A DNA stretch of 26,212 nucleotides. Origin: Prevotella sp. UBA3757. GTDB lineage: Bacteria > Bacteroidota > Bacteroidia > Bacteroidales > Bacteroidaceae. Shown here piece by piece: positions 14,138 through 23,816 of this stretch (its first letter is position 1; the number at the start of each line of letters is the position of its first letter). The stretch covers positions 21,006 to 47,217 of the forward strand of contig DFGF01000149.1 in NCBI GenBank assembly GCA_002371715.1. The letters are read 5' to 3'. The position numbers were made by a program, and so were the translations under genes. The notes under the pieces are model-generated. The model was not told the DNA's origin, searched no databases, and saw only the letters and a program-made list of their open reading frames with translations.

Positions 14138-14812
14138 ATGATGAATATGAATAACGACTTTAGAAAATACGCTACCAAGCATCTTGGTATTAACGGTCTG
14201 GTGCTCGACGAGGTGATGAGTGCGCAGGCTCAGTATCTGAATCCATACATCCTGGAGGAGCGTCAGTTGAACGTGACTCAGATGGACGTATTCTCTCGTT
14301 TGATGATGGATCGCATCATCTTCTTGGGTACGCAGATTGACGATTATACGGCCAATACGCTGCAGGCGCAGCTGCTGTATCTTGACTCCGTAGACTCTGG
14401 CAAGGATATCAGTATCTATCTGAACTCTCCTGGCGGCAGCGTAACGGCAGGACTGGGCATCTATGACACCATGCAGTTTATCTCCAGCGATGTGGCTACT
14501 ATCTGTACGGGTATGGCTGCCTCAATGGCTGCTGTTCTGTTGGTAGCCGGTGCTGAAGGAAAGCGGTCGGCACTGCCCCACAGCCGCGTGATGATTCATC
14601 AGCCTCTGGGCGGCGTGCAGGGCCAGGCTTCTGATATTGAGATTGAGGCTAAGGAAATTATGAAGTTCAAGAAGGAACTGTATACTATTATCTCGGAACA
14701 TTCCCATACGCCTTATGACAAGGTTTGGAACGACTCTGACCGTAATTACTGGATGACGGCCGATGAGGCCAAGGAGTACGGCATGATTGACCAGGTACTG
14801 AAGAAGAAGTAA
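14138..14812 (+). CDS. clpP: ATP-dependent Clp protease proteolytic subunit ClpP
   Basis: A 224-residue ClpP, the tetradecameric serine peptidase that partners ClpX. The nucleophile is S129 in GMAASM and the base is H154 in MIHQPLGG. By alignment with the E. coli segment TERDRFLSA, the acid position is N203 in SDRNYWMTA, where Asp is usual. The codon is AAT at 14744. Listeria ClpP1 also has Asn here and is less active, so this enzyme may have altered activation. The start could be ATG 14138, 14141 or 14147; the first is used. clpX follows after 44 bp, in a likely two-gene operon. Confidence 0.95.
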   Translation: MMNMNNDFRKYATKHLGINGLVLDEVMSAQAQYLNPYILEERQLNVTQMDVFSRLMMDRIIFLGTQIDDYTANTLQAQLLYLDSVDSGKDISIYLNSPGGSVTAGLGIYDTMQFISSDVATICTGMAASMAAVLLVAGAEGKRSALPHSRVMIHQPLGGVQGQASDIEIEAKEIMKFKKELYTIISEHSHTPYDKVWNDSDRNYWMTADEAKEYGMIDQVLKKK

Positions 14813-14856
14813 GAGTTTGGAGGTAAGAATTAAGACGAGAGAGATAACGGAGAAGA

Positions 14857-16074
14857 ATGGTGAGAAAAACATGTAATTTCTGTGGACGAACGGAACGGGA
14901 GGTCAAGCTCCTGATAACCGGGATGAACGGTTGCATCTGTGAGGAATGTGCCGTGCAGGCTTACCAGGTGGCTACGGCTAACGGCTTCGGCCCCGATGCC
15001 AAGAAGCCCAGGGAGGCTTACAAAAAGCTGGAAGTTCCCAAACCCAAGGAGATCAAGGCTTACCTTGACCAGTACGTCATTGGTCAGGACGAGGCCAAGC
15101 GTTTCCTGTCGGTAGCCGTCTACAACCACTATAAGCGTTTGCAGCAGCCTGATACGGACGACGGTGTCGAGATTGAGAAATCAAACATTGTCATGGTCGG
15201 CTCCACGGGTACGGGAAAAACCCTGTTGGCTCGTACTATTGCCAAACTGCTTGACGTGCCGTTCACGATAGTCGATGCCACGGTGTTTACTGAAGCGGGT
15301 TATGTGGGCGAGGATGTGGAAAGCATCCTGACACGACTGTTGCAGGTGGCCGATTATGATGTCGCTGCGGCCCAGCGGGGCATCGTATTTATCGACGAGG
15401 TGGACAAGATTGCCCGTAAGTCAGACAATCCTTCAATCACGCGCGACGTTAGTGGTGAGGGCGTGCAGCAAGGCTTGCTGAAACTGCTGGAAGGCACATC
15501 GGTCAATGTGCCTCCCAAAGGCGGGCGCAAGCATCCTGACCAGGAGTATATTGCCGTCGATACGCGTAATATCCTGTTCATCTGTGGCGGTGCCTTCGAT
15601 GGCATTGAACGGAAGGTGGCTCAGCGTCTGAATACCCATACGGTGGGTTACAATTCAGTGCAGAACGTGCGCAAGATTGATAAGAACGAACTGATGCAGT
15701 ACGTGCAGCCACAGGACCTGAAGTCGTTCGGACTCATCCCCGAACTCATCGGTCGTCTGCCTGTTCTGACCTATCTGAACCCGTTGGATCGCGATGCGCT
15801 GACCAGGATTCTGATAGAGCCTAAGAACTCTATCATCAAGCAGTATAAGAAATTGTTTAAGATGGACGGTATCAACCTGACTTTCAGTGATGAAGCCTTG
15901 AAAGTCATCGTCGACAAGGCCGTCGAGTATAAGTTGGGAGCCCGTGGACTGCGCTCAATCGTTGAGGCTATCATGACTGATGCGATGTTCGAGGCCCCCT
16001 CAAAACGTACAAAATCCTTTGAGGTGACGGCCGAGTATGCTCAAAAGCAGCTCGACAAGTCGCATCTGCATTAA
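14857..16074 (+). CDS. clpX: ATP-dependent Clp protease ATPase subunit ClpX
   Basis: A 405-residue AAA+ unfoldase that feeds ClpP. The N-terminal zinc-binding domain carries C6-C9 and C28-C31. Walker A GSTGTGKT is at 115-122, Walker B IVFIDEVDKI at 176-185, and the pore GYVG at 148-151. Sensor 2 is GARGLRS near the C-terminus. The ClpP-contact loop, IGF in E. coli, aligns with VGY in NTHTVGYNS. This may reflect co-adaptation with a Bacteroidetes ClpP. Start: ATG at 14857, with a GGAG seven bases upstream. Confidence 0.96.
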   Translation: MVRKTCNFCGRTEREVKLLITGMNGCICEECAVQAYQVATANGFGPDAKKPREAYKKLEVPKPKEIKAYLDQYVIGQDEAKRFLSVAVYNHYKRLQQPDTDDGVEIEKSNIVMVGSTGTGKTLLARTIAKLLDVPFTIVDATVFTEAGYVGEDVESILTRLLQVADYDVAAAQRGIVFIDEVDKIARKSDNPSITRDVSGEGVQQGLLKLLEGTSVNVPPKGGRKHPDQEYIAVDTRNILFICGGAFDGIERKVAQRLNTHTVGYNSVQNVRKIDKNELMQYVQPQDLKSFGLIPELIGRLPVLTYLNPLDRDALTRILIEPKNSIIKQYKKLFKMDGINLTFSDEALKVIVDKAVEYKLGARGLRSIVEAIMTDAMFEAPSKRTKSFEVTAEYAQKQLDKSHLH

Positions 16075-16079
16075 AAAAT

Positions 16080-16112
16080 TAGTTGAATTGACAATTAAGA
16101 ATTGACAATTAA
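16080..16112 (+). repeat. Heptamer array between clpX and recQ
   Basis: TAGTT is followed by GAATTGA, CAATTAA, GAATTGA, CAATTAA in seven-base phase. The sequence is related to the AATTGA heptamers before fabH. The recQ ATG is 10 bases downstream. Confidence 0.75.
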
Positions 16113-16121
16113 GTTAAGTCT

Positions 16122-18308
16122 ATGGCAAAAAAGAACGAGAATCTGACTGAAGCCTTGAAAAAGTATTTTGGTTTCGATAAATTCAAGGGCGACCAGGAAG
16201 CGATTGTGCGCAATGTGCTCAGCGGTAACGATACTTTTGTGCTGATGCCCACTGGCGGAGGCAAGTCGTTATGCTATCAGTTGCCGTCGCTACTGATGGA
16301 AGGTACGGCCATCGTCATATCACCGCTGATAGCCCTGATGAAGAATCAGGTGGATGTCATCAGCTCGATGAGTGACGAGGGTACGGCACATTACCTGAAC
16401 TCATCGCTCAACAAGTCGGCTATCGACCAGGTGAAGGCCGATATCATGGCGGGCAAAACGAAGCTGCTGTATGTTGCTCCAGAGTCGCTTACCAAGGAGG
16501 AGAATGTCGACTTTCTCCGTCAGGCTAAGATTTCGTTCTATGCTATTGACGAGGCTCATTGTATCTCAGAGTGGGGCCATGACTTCCGTCCGGAGTACCG
16601 TCGTATCCGGCCTATTATTAATGAAATAGGTTTGGCACCGATTATTGCACTGACGGCAACGGCTACCGATAAGGTGCGTACCGATATCAAAAAGAACCTT
16701 GGTATTATGGATGCCAAGGAGTTTAAGAGTTCCTTTAACCGTCCAAACCTCTATTATGAGGTACGTCCCAAGACGAAAGATGTAGACAAGGACATTATTA
16801 AGTTCATCAAGAGTCATTCGGGCAAGAGCGGTATTATCTATTGTCTGTCGCGCAAGAAGGTAGAGGAATTGGCCGAGATTCTGAAAGCCAACGATATCAA
16901 GGCGGCAGCCTATCATGCCGGACTGGAGTCATCGCTGCGCTCGCAGACGCAGGACGACTTCCTGATGGAGCGTATCGACGTTATTGTTGCTACCATCGCC
17001 TTTGGCATGGGTATTGACAAACCCGATGTCCGCTTTGTCATCCACTACGATATACCCAAATCGCTGGAAGGCTATTATCAGGAAACCGGGCGTGCCGGAC
17101 GTGACGGCGGTGAGGGAATGTGTATTACGTTCTATGCACATAAGGATCTGCAGAAGCTCGACAAGTTTATGGAAGGCAAACCAGTGGCTGAACAAGACAT
17201 TGGCCGACAACTGCTGGCAGAGACTGCCGCATACGCAGAGACCAGCGTGTGCCGGCGAAAGATGCTGATGCACTATTTTGGTGAGGAATATACGCCAGAC
17301 AACTGCCATAACTGTGACAACTGCCTGCATCCGAAAACGAAGATTGAGGCACAGGAGCAGTTGCTGCTGGTGCTGAAGACGGTACAGGCTTTGAAGGAGA
17401 ATTTCCGTGCCGACTATATTGTAGACTTCCTGTCAGGGCACGAAACCGAAGAGATTATTGCCCACAAACACCAGAACCACGAATTGTTTGGGGCTGGTGA
17501 GGATATGGTGCAGAAACATTGGAACCCAGTGGTCCGTCAGGCACTGATAGCCGGTTATCTGGAGAAAGAGGTCGAAAACTACGGCCTGCTGAAGTTAACG
17601 GCTGCTGGCAAGAAGTTCATGAAGAAGCCGGAGTCGTTTATGATTGTCGAGGACAACGAGTTCAGTGAGGATTACGAACTGGTATCGTCGGAGCCGGAAG
17701 GTAGCACAAGTGCACTCGACCCCACCTTGCATGCCATGTTGCGTGACCTGCGTAAAAAGGTTTCCCGGCGCATGGAACGTCCGCCTTACGTTATTTTCCA
17801 GGATGTCAGCATCGAACAGATGGCTACGGACTATCCTGTCACGCTCGATGAGCTTAAGAATATACAGGGTGTTGGCGAGGGTAAGGTGAAACAGCCCTAT
17901 GCCAAGGAGTTCGTCGACCTGATTAAGCGCTACTGTGACGAGAACGAGATAGAGCGCCATTCGGACTTGCGCGTTCGTACGGTAGCAAAGAAATCGTTGC
18001 TGAAGGTGAAGATTATACAGGCTATTGACCGTCAGATAGCCCTTGACGATATTGCCACGGCACAAGGCTTAGAGTTTGAAGACTTGCTTAGCGAGGTTGA
18101 GGCCATCGTCTACAGCGGCACCAAGCTGAACATTGACTATTTTCTGGATGAAGTCATGGACGAGGACCATGTTGACGACATCTATGACTACTTTGCAGAG
18201 AGTGAGTCCGACTCCCTGGAAGACGCTATTAACGAGCTTGGACAGGAGTGCTCTGAGGACGAAATCCGACTGGTTCGCATCAAGTTTATCTCCGACATGG
18301 CAAACTAA
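16122..18308 (+). CDS. recQ: ATP-dependent DNA helicase RecQ
   Basis: A 728-residue 3'-5' helicase of the RecQ family, acting in recombination and repair. Walker A MPTGGGKS is at 42-49. DEAH is in AIDEAHCISEWGHDFRPEYR, including the aromatic-rich loop. Motif VI is QETGRAGRDG. The RQC zinc cluster is seen as C(RRKM), then CHNCDNC. An HRDC domain spans about 535-610 (DPTLHAMLRDL to LIKRY). An acidic C-terminal extension of about 110 residues (SESDSLEDAI) follows; it is typical of Bacteroidetes RecQ and of unknown role. The likely transcript continues from clpX, since no promoter is seen in the 47-bp spacer. Confidence 0.95.
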   Translation: MAKKNENLTEALKKYFGFDKFKGDQEAIVRNVLSGNDTFVLMPTGGGKSLCYQLPSLLMEGTAIVISPLIALMKNQVDVISSMSDEGTAHYLNSSLNKSAIDQVKADIMAGKTKLLYVAPESLTKEENVDFLRQAKISFYAIDEAHCISEWGHDFRPEYRRIRPIINEIGLAPIIALTATATDKVRTDIKKNLGIMDAKEFKSSFNRPNLYYEVRPKTKDVDKDIIKFIKSHSGKSGIIYCLSRKKVEELAEILKANDIKAAAYHAGLESSLRSQTQDDFLMERIDVIVATIAFGMGIDKPDVRFVIHYDIPKSLEGYYQETGRAGRDGGEGMCITFYAHKDLQKLDKFMEGKPVAEQDIGRQLLAETAAYAETSVCRRKMLMHYFGEEYTPDNCHNCDNCLHPKTKIEAQEQLLLVLKTVQALKENFRADYIVDFLSGHETEEIIAHKHQNHELFGAGEDMVQKHWNPVVRQALIAGYLEKEVENYGLLKLTAAGKKFMKKPESFMIVEDNEFSEDYELVSSEPEGSTSALDPTLHAMLRDLRKKVSRRMERPPYVIFQDVSIEQMATDYPVTLDELKNIQGVGEGKVKQPYAKEFVDLIKRYCDENEIERHSDLRVRTVAKKSLLKVKIIQAIDRQIALDDIATAQGLEFEDLLSEVEAIVYSGTKLNIDYFLDEVMDEDHVDDIYDYFAESESDSLEDAINELGQECSEDEIRLVRIKFISDMAN

Positions 18309-18320
18309 GTATAAAAGGCA

Positions 18321-18348
18321 ATGGATAATTGATAATGGATAATTAAAG
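18321..18348 (+). repeat. Heptamer array before the GTG-start gene
   Basis: ATGGATA, ATTGATA, ATGGATA, ATTAAAG in seven-base phase, running exactly up to the GTG start at 18349. Confidence 0.75.
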
Positions 18349-19392
18349 GTGAAGAAGATTGTTTTTCTATTGTTGGCTGTGGCATTGGTTTGCCAGCCTG
18401 CCGACGCACAGTTCTTTAAGAAACTGTTTAAGAAAAAGGCTAAGACCGAGAAGAAAGCTGTCACTAAGACTGATGGCATAGATGACGAGGCACAGGTGCC
18501 CATGGCCGATATAGCCACGCTGACTGATAACAGCAATAACCGTAACGCCTTCATGGGTATTCCCCTTGGCATCAAGGGGGACCGCTTTGAGAAACTGCTG
18601 TTAGAGAAAGGTTTTACGGAGCGGAAGCCTGAAGGTAAGCAGACTGCCAAGTCGTATATCTACGACGGTGAAGTGTATGGCGCACGAGCAACGGTGTCGC
18701 TGGCTGTGACAGACCAGACGGGACGCGTCTATGCTGTCGACGTAACCGACGAAGCGATATACAACTCTGAGAAAGCGGTGAAAGCACGCTTCCAGCAGTT
18801 GAAGGATGAACTTCAGAAAGTGTATGGCCAGGGTTATGTCGACAACCAGGGTGAGGCATACACTATCCAGACACGGCTGGGAACCGTCAACCTGCATTAC
18901 GAGCGTGGCTCTTTGTCAAATAGCTATACGTTAGGCTTTGTCATTGACGATGCCAAGGCTTACAAGATGGCCTATTCGGAAATGGCAGATAAGGAGTACG
19001 AGTCGGCTCCGAGGACTATTGAAGCCGGGTTGGCAGCACCATGTAATCATACCGATTTAGTAGGTTTGGCCGTATGCTTGTATCAGAACCGGACCGTCAA
19101 GGGTGCTCAGGCCGTGTTGCGCAGCTATGACTATACGGTGGGGAAAATCACCGCAAAAGTTGTACCTGCCTCGTCAGTGATGGATGGCTATAAGGCCGCT
19201 GTTGCGTTGACGCGCCGTCGTCAGGCTATCACCGCTATCACGCTGACTGCCACCGACGATATGGCTGCTGTCCGTCAGGATCTGAAAACCTACGGTTTCA
19301 CTACGGACGACCAGAAAACTTGGCGCCAGGGCAAGATGACGGCCGTAGTGACAACAGACAAGGAGGGGTGCGTAGTGCTGACACTACGTTAA
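18349..19392 (+). CDS. Secreted protein of unknown function
   Basis: A 347-residue protein with a clear signal peptide (1-20, cleavage after PADA, mature start QFFKK). A strongly basic segment FFKKLFKKKAKTEKK follows. The rest is soluble, mixed alpha/beta, without membrane segments or a catalytic motif I recognise. Two related-looking halves are possible (GIPLGIKGDRFEKLLLEKGF near 72-91 and VRQDLKTYGF near the C-terminus). The start is GTG, directly preceded by AAAG; the nearest upstream ATG (18335) meets a stop after two codons. It lies between recQ and guaB and is followed by a new promoter. Function is unknown; export to the periplasm is inferred. Confidence 0.8.
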   Translation: MKKIVFLLLAVALVCQPADAQFFKKLFKKKAKTEKKAVTKTDGIDDEAQVPMADIATLTDNSNNRNAFMGIPLGIKGDRFEKLLLEKGFTERKPEGKQTAKSYIYDGEVYGARATVSLAVTDQTGRVYAVDVTDEAIYNSEKAVKARFQQLKDELQKVYGQGYVDNQGEAYTIQTRLGTVNLHYERGSLSNSYTLGFVIDDAKAYKMAYSEMADKEYESAPRTIEAGLAAPCNHTDLVGLAVCLYQNRTVKGAQAVLRSYDYTVGKITAKVVPASSVMDGYKAAVALTRRRQAITAITLTATDDMAAVRQDLKTYGFTTDDQKTWRQGKMTAVVTTDKEGCVVLTLR

Positions 19393-19419
19393 ATCCTATT
19401 AATAACAAAGAGAAAATGC

Positions 19420-19449
19420 TTGCTGTCTCAGAAAAAATGAGTAATTTTG
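19420..19449 (+). promoter_or_regulatory. guaB promoter
   Basis: TTG at 19420-19422, 19 bases, then TAATTTTG at 19442-19449 fits the Bacteroidetes promoter. AAAGGAG at 19465-19471, seven bases before the ATG, is the only good Shine-Dalgarno sequence in the window. Confidence 0.72.
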
Positions 19450-19478
19450 CACGCAATAAAATTTAAAGGAGTATTTTT

Positions 19479-20960
19479 ATGGCATCATTTATTGCAGACA
19501 AGATTGTGATGGACGGCCTGACCTTTGACGACGTCCTGTTGATTCCCGCTTATTCGGAAGTGCTGCCCAAGACGGTAGAGTTGAAAACCCGTTTCTCTCG
19601 TCATATCGAGTTGAACGTGCCCTTCGTGACCGCTGCCATGGACACCGTGACCGAGAGTCAGATGGCCATTGCCATCGCTCGTGAAGGTGGAATTGGTGTG
19701 ATTCACAAAAACATGTCGATAGAGAACCAGGCCCGTGAGGTGGCCATCGTGAAACGTGCTGAGAACGGCATGATTTACGATCCCGTCACCATCCGTCGCG
19801 GGTCAACTGTCAAGGACGCCCTCGCCATCATGTCGGAATATCATATTGGTGGCATTCCCGTGGTTGATGAGGACAATCGCCTGGTAGGCATCGTCACTAA
19901 TCGTGACCTGCGTTTTGAACGCCGTCTGGACCGACAGATTGACGACGTGATGACTAAGGAAAACCTGGTAACCACTCACCAGCAGACCGATTTGTCTGCT
20001 GCTGCCCAGATTCTGCAGGAGAATAAGATTGAGAAGTTACCGGTGGTGGATAAGGACAACCATCTGGTAGGCTTGATAACTTATAAGGATATAACCAAGG
20101 CTAAGGATAAGCCCATGGCCTGTAAGGACGACAAGGGACGTCTGCGCGTGGCAGCAGGTGTCGGCGTAACGGTTGATACGCTGGAGCGTATGCAGGCACT
20201 GGTGAATGCCGGTGCCGACGCCATCGTCATTGATACCGCTCATGGGCACTCCAAGGGTGTCATCGAAAAGTTGCGTGAGGCCAAGTTGTCGTTCCCCGGC
20301 ATTGATATCGTGGTGGGTAATATCGCTACAGGCGAGGCCGCCAAGATGCTGGTAGACAATGGTGCTGACGCCGTCAAGGTCGGCATCGGTCCGGGGTCTA
20401 TCTGCACCACGCGTGTTGTGGCTGGTGTCGGTGTCCCTCAGCTCAGTGCTGTCTATGATGTCTATAGTGCCCTGAAGGGAACTGGTATACCTTTGATCGC
20501 CGATGGCGGACTGCGCTATTCGGGCGATATTGTCAAGGCTTTGGCAGCCGGTGGCTCTTGCGTGATGGTTGGTTCGCTGGTAGCCGGTACGGAAGAGAGT
20601 CCTGGCGACACGATTATCTATAACGGCCGTAAGTTCAAATCCTATCGTGGTATGGGCTCGCTGGAAGCTATGGAACATGGCTCGAAGGACCGCTACTTCC
20701 AGGCTGACACCAAGGATGTCAAGAAACTCGTTCCAGAGGGAATTGCCGGTCGTGTGCCTTACAAGGGTACTGTTCAGGAGGTTATCTATCAGATGGTTGG
20801 AGGTCTCCGTTCGGGCATGGGCTATTGCGGAGCTGCAACGATTGACGACCTTCACAATGCCAAATTCACCCGCATCACCAATGCCGGTGTCAATGAGAGT
20901 CATCCTCATGACATCACGATTACCAGTGAGGCACCTAACTATAGTCGTCCCAACGATTGA
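19479..20960 (+). CDS. guaB: IMP dehydrogenase
   Basis: A 493-residue IMP dehydrogenase that oxidises IMP to XMP with NAD+, the committed step of GMP synthesis. A TIM barrel is split by two CBS domains (about 95-205), which usually bind adenine or guanine nucleotides for regulation. The catalytic cysteine is C309 in GIGPGSICTT. The mobile-flap region and YRGMGSLEAM are present. The length is standard. The TGA lies two bases before the next ATG, suggesting that guaB, with its strong promoter and ribosome-binding site, drives the downstream chaperone genes. Confidence 0.97.
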   Translation: MASFIADKIVMDGLTFDDVLLIPAYSEVLPKTVELKTRFSRHIELNVPFVTAAMDTVTESQMAIAIAREGGIGVIHKNMSIENQAREVAIVKRAENGMIYDPVTIRRGSTVKDALAIMSEYHIGGIPVVDEDNRLVGIVTNRDLRFERRLDRQIDDVMTKENLVTTHQQTDLSAAAQILQENKIEKLPVVDKDNHLVGLITYKDITKAKDKPMACKDDKGRLRVAAGVGVTVDTLERMQALVNAGADAIVIDTAHGHSKGVIEKLREAKLSFPGIDIVVGNIATGEAAKMLVDNGADAVKVGIGPGSICTTRVVAGVGVPQLSAVYDVYSALKGTGIPLIADGGLRYSGDIVKALAAGGSCVMVGSLVAGTEESPGDTIIYNGRKFKSYRGMGSLEAMEHGSKDRYFQADTKDVKKLVPEGIAGRVPYKGTVQEVIYQMVGGLRSGMGYCGAATIDDLHNAKFTRITNAGVNESHPHDITITSEAPNYSRPND

Positions 20961-20962
20961 TT

Positions 20963-22396
20963 ATGAAAAAGATAACAATTGCTTCTTTGCTGATTGCTGT
21001 GGCTTTGTCACAGCCCGTGCAGGCTCAGTCTGACCCTGTCATCATGACCGTTGCAGGTGTCGATGTGCCACGTTCTGAGTTTGAGTATTCTTACAATAAG
21101 AATAATACTGACGGCGTTATTGACAAGAAGACGGTCGAGGAGTATGTCGACCTTTTCATCAACTATAAGTTGAAGGTTCAGGCGGCACTTGATGCCCGAC
21201 TTGACACGACGGCATCATTCCGTCAGGAGTTTATGCAATACCGCGACCAGCAGGTCTTGCCGACATTCGTTACGGATGCTGATATGCTGGAGGAGGCTCA
21301 TAAGGTGTACGACCAGACGCTGGCTAATATTGGTCCTGACGGACTGGTCAACGCAGCCCATATCCTGTTGACATTGTCGCAGAAAGCTACCGAGGAACAG
21401 CAAAAGGAGGCCAAGCGCCGTATCGACTCAGTCTATACAGCACTGAAGAGCGGTGCCGACTTTGAGGCTCTGGCCAAGCAGGTCTCGCAGGACCCAGGCT
21501 CAGCCCGTCGTGGTGGCTTGCTTGGATGGTTCAGCCGTCATCAGATGGTAAAAGAGTTTGAGGACCAGGCCTTTGCACTGCAGCCAGGCCAGATGAGTGC
21601 TCCTTTCCAGTCGCCTTTCGGATGGCATATCGTCTTGGTCAAGGAGCGTAAGCAGTTGGAACCGTTCGACTTCCATCGTGAAAGCATCCTGAAGTTCTTG
21701 GAGCAGCGCGGTGCCCGTAATGCTATTACTGAGCGTAAGTTGCAGGCGATGGTCAAGGCTACTGACAGTTTGAAGACGCGTGAGATGCTGATTAACGAGC
21801 GTGTCGACTCTTTGTCGAAGGCTGATGCTGAGATGCGTTATCTCATCAAGGAGTATCACGATGGCCTGCTGCTTTATGAAATCAGCAACCGCACCATCTG
21901 GGATAAGGCTGCCAAGGACGAAGAGTCACTGGCCTACTACTTCAAGAAGCACAAGAAGCAGTATAAGTGGGATGAACCCCGTTTCAAGGGCATGGCCTAC
22001 CATGTCAAACAGCAAAGTGATGTCAAGGCTGTAGCCGACTGCGTGAAGAAGCTGAAGTTTGAAGACTGGAACGAGGCTTTGCGTTCAACTTTCAATGGTG
22101 ACTCCATCATTCGTATTCGTGTGGAGAAAGGCTTATTTAAGAAAGGTGACAATCCGCTCATCGACCGTGAATGCTTCAAGGTTTCCGATGCCAAGGTTGA
22201 CAGCGTCAAGGGGTATCCGATTGATGCCGTCTATGGTAAGATGCTGAAAAAGCCGGAGGACTATACTGATGTGCGTGGCCTCGTTACTGCTGACCTTCAG
22301 GATGAGCTGGAACGCTTCTGGGTAGCAGACCTGCGCAAAAAATATTCTTTTACAGTGAATGAAGAGGTGTTAAAGACCGTCAATAAGCATGAATAG
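20963..22396 (+). CDS. Periplasmic parvulin-type peptidyl-prolyl isomerase
   Basis: A 477-residue exported chaperone. The signal peptide covers 1-21 (PVQA cleavage, mature QSDP). A SurA/PpiD-like helical N-region spans about 30-125. A parvulin domain covers about 131-228 (AAHILLTLSQ to GWHIVLVKE), with the signature SARRGGLLGWF. A second domain of about 240 residues is unassigned but probably another, degenerate, chaperone region. It should help fold outer-membrane proteins. An in-frame TTG upstream lies inside the guaB stop region, so ATG 20963 is used. It overlaps the next gene by eight bases. Confidence 0.9.
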   Translation: MKKITIASLLIAVALSQPVQAQSDPVIMTVAGVDVPRSEFEYSYNKNNTDGVIDKKTVEEYVDLFINYKLKVQAALDARLDTTASFRQEFMQYRDQQVLPTFVTDADMLEEAHKVYDQTLANIGPDGLVNAAHILLTLSQKATEEQQKEAKRRIDSVYTALKSGADFEALAKQVSQDPGSARRGGLLGWFSRHQMVKEFEDQAFALQPGQMSAPFQSPFGWHIVLVKERKQLEPFDFHRESILKFLEQRGARNAITERKLQAMVKATDSLKTREMLINERVDSLSKADAEMRYLIKEYHDGLLLYEISNRTIWDKAAKDEESLAYYFKKHKKQYKWDEPRFKGMAYHVKQQSDVKAVADCVKKLKFEDWNEALRSTFNGDSIIRIRVEKGLFKKGDNPLIDRECFKVSDAKVDSVKGYPIDAVYGKMLKKPEDYTDVRGLVTADLQDELERFWVADLRKKYSFTVNEEVLKTVNKHE

Positions 22397-23816
22397 ATTC
22401 TTTATGACAGCTGGGGCATTGCTTCTGGCCATTGCCCTCGATGCTACGACGCTTTCGCAGCCTTCAGATTCCCTCGGCACCGTTGTTGACGAGGTTATCT
22501 GGGTGGTTGGCGATGAGGCTATCCTGAAGTCTGACGTTGAAGCCATGCGCGTTCAGGGACAGCAGGAAGGCATGCACTGGAAGGGAGATCCCGACTGTGC
22601 AATACCTGAGCAGATTGCTGTCCAGAAGTTGTTTCTCAATCAGGCTATTATCGATAGTATCGAGGTGACGGAGGCTGATATTTCGGCGGGCGTGGAACAA
22701 TATCTGGAACGGATGATCTCGGTTATCGGTTCGCGCGAGAAGCTGGAAGAGTATCATAAGAAGAATATCAGTCAGATACGTGCCGACCTGCGCGAGTCAT
22801 ATCGTGAGCGTCAGATGGTACAGGGCATGCAGCAGAAGTTGGTTGAGAATTTGGCTGTTACACCTGCCGAGGTGCGTCGCTACTTCAAGGATATGCCTCA
22901 GGACAGCATACCGTTTGTGCCAACCGAGGTGGAGGTACAGATTATTACACAGCAGCCTCGCGTCGACCAGGAAGAAGTCAACCGCATCAAGGAGCGGTTG
23001 CGCGAGTTTACCGACCGCATCAACAAGGGCGAGACTACCTTTCAGACGCTGGCGCGTCTGTATAGCCAGGACGGTTCGGCGCGAAACGGCGGCGAACTGG
23101 GTTATACAGGACGTGCAGGATGGGTGCCGGAATTTGCCAATGTGGCTTTTAACCTGACAGACCCCAAGAAGGTGTCGAGGATTGTTGAGACGGAGTTCGG
23201 ATTCCATATCATCCAGCTCATCGACAAGCGTGGCGAGAAGGTGAACGTACGCCATATCCTGCTGAAACCCGAGATTAGCAATGAAGCTATACAGGAGGCT
23301 TTGAGCCGTCTTGACACTGTGGCTATAGCCCTTCGTGCAGGAGAAGTTCCTCAGATGTTGAAACCGTACTTGAATCCCGAACAGCCCATCGAGAAATTTT
23401 CTTTTGAGGACGCTGTATCCGTTTTTTCTGACGATAAGGATACGCGCAATAACAAGGGACTGATGTTCAATGTCACCGAAGAAAACCAGCGTACGTCACG
23501 TTTTCGTTTGGCAGAACTGCCTGCTGAGGTGGCAAGGGTTGTCGACACGCTGGCTGTTGGTAGCATTTCTCAGCCCTTCCAGATGCTTAATGGGCAGGGC
23601 AAGACCGTCTGTGCCATTGTCAAGCTGAAGAATCGTACGGAAGGCCATAAGGCAACTATCACCGAGGACTTCCAGGTGTTGAAGAATCTGGTGTTGTCCA
23701 AGCGCCGTGAGCAGATTCTCCACGACTGGGTGGTGAAGCGTATCAAGTCGACCTATGTCCGCATCAACGACCGTTATCGTAACTGCGATTTCGAGTACGA
23801 AGGGTGGGTGAGATGA
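22389..23816 (+). CDS. surA: SurA-like periplasmic chaperone/peptidyl-prolyl isomerase
   Basis: A 475-residue exported protein with an N-terminal hydrophobic signal (MTAGALLLAIAL). The SurA N-domain includes VVGDEAILKSDVEA at 39-52. Parvulin domain 1 is at about 180-280 (SARNGGELGYTGRAGWVPEF and GFHIIQLIDKRG). A second parvulin-like domain starts at VRHILLKP (288). The order N-domain, PPIase, PPIase is that of E. coli SurA, which escorts outer-membrane barrels. Translation is coupled to the preceding gene by an eight-base overlap. The stop codon TGA is the end of a heptamer (GAGATGA). Confidence 0.88.
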   Translation: MNRFFMTAGALLLAIALDATTLSQPSDSLGTVVDEVIWVVGDEAILKSDVEAMRVQGQQEGMHWKGDPDCAIPEQIAVQKLFLNQAIIDSIEVTEADISAGVEQYLERMISVIGSREKLEEYHKKNISQIRADLRESYRERQMVQGMQQKLVENLAVTPAEVRRYFKDMPQDSIPFVPTEVEVQIITQQPRVDQEEVNRIKERLREFTDRINKGETTFQTLARLYSQDGSARNGGELGYTGRAGWVPEFANVAFNLTDPKKVSRIVETEFGFHIIQLIDKRGEKVNVRHILLKPEISNEAIQEALSRLDTVAIALRAGEVPQMLKPYLNPEQPIEKFSFEDAVSVFSDDKDTRNNKGLMFNVTEENQRTSRFRLAELPAEVARVVDTLAVGSISQPFQMLNGQGKTVCAIVKLKNRTEGHKATITEDFQVLKNLVLSKRREQILHDWVVKRIKSTYVRINDRYRNCDFEYEGWVR

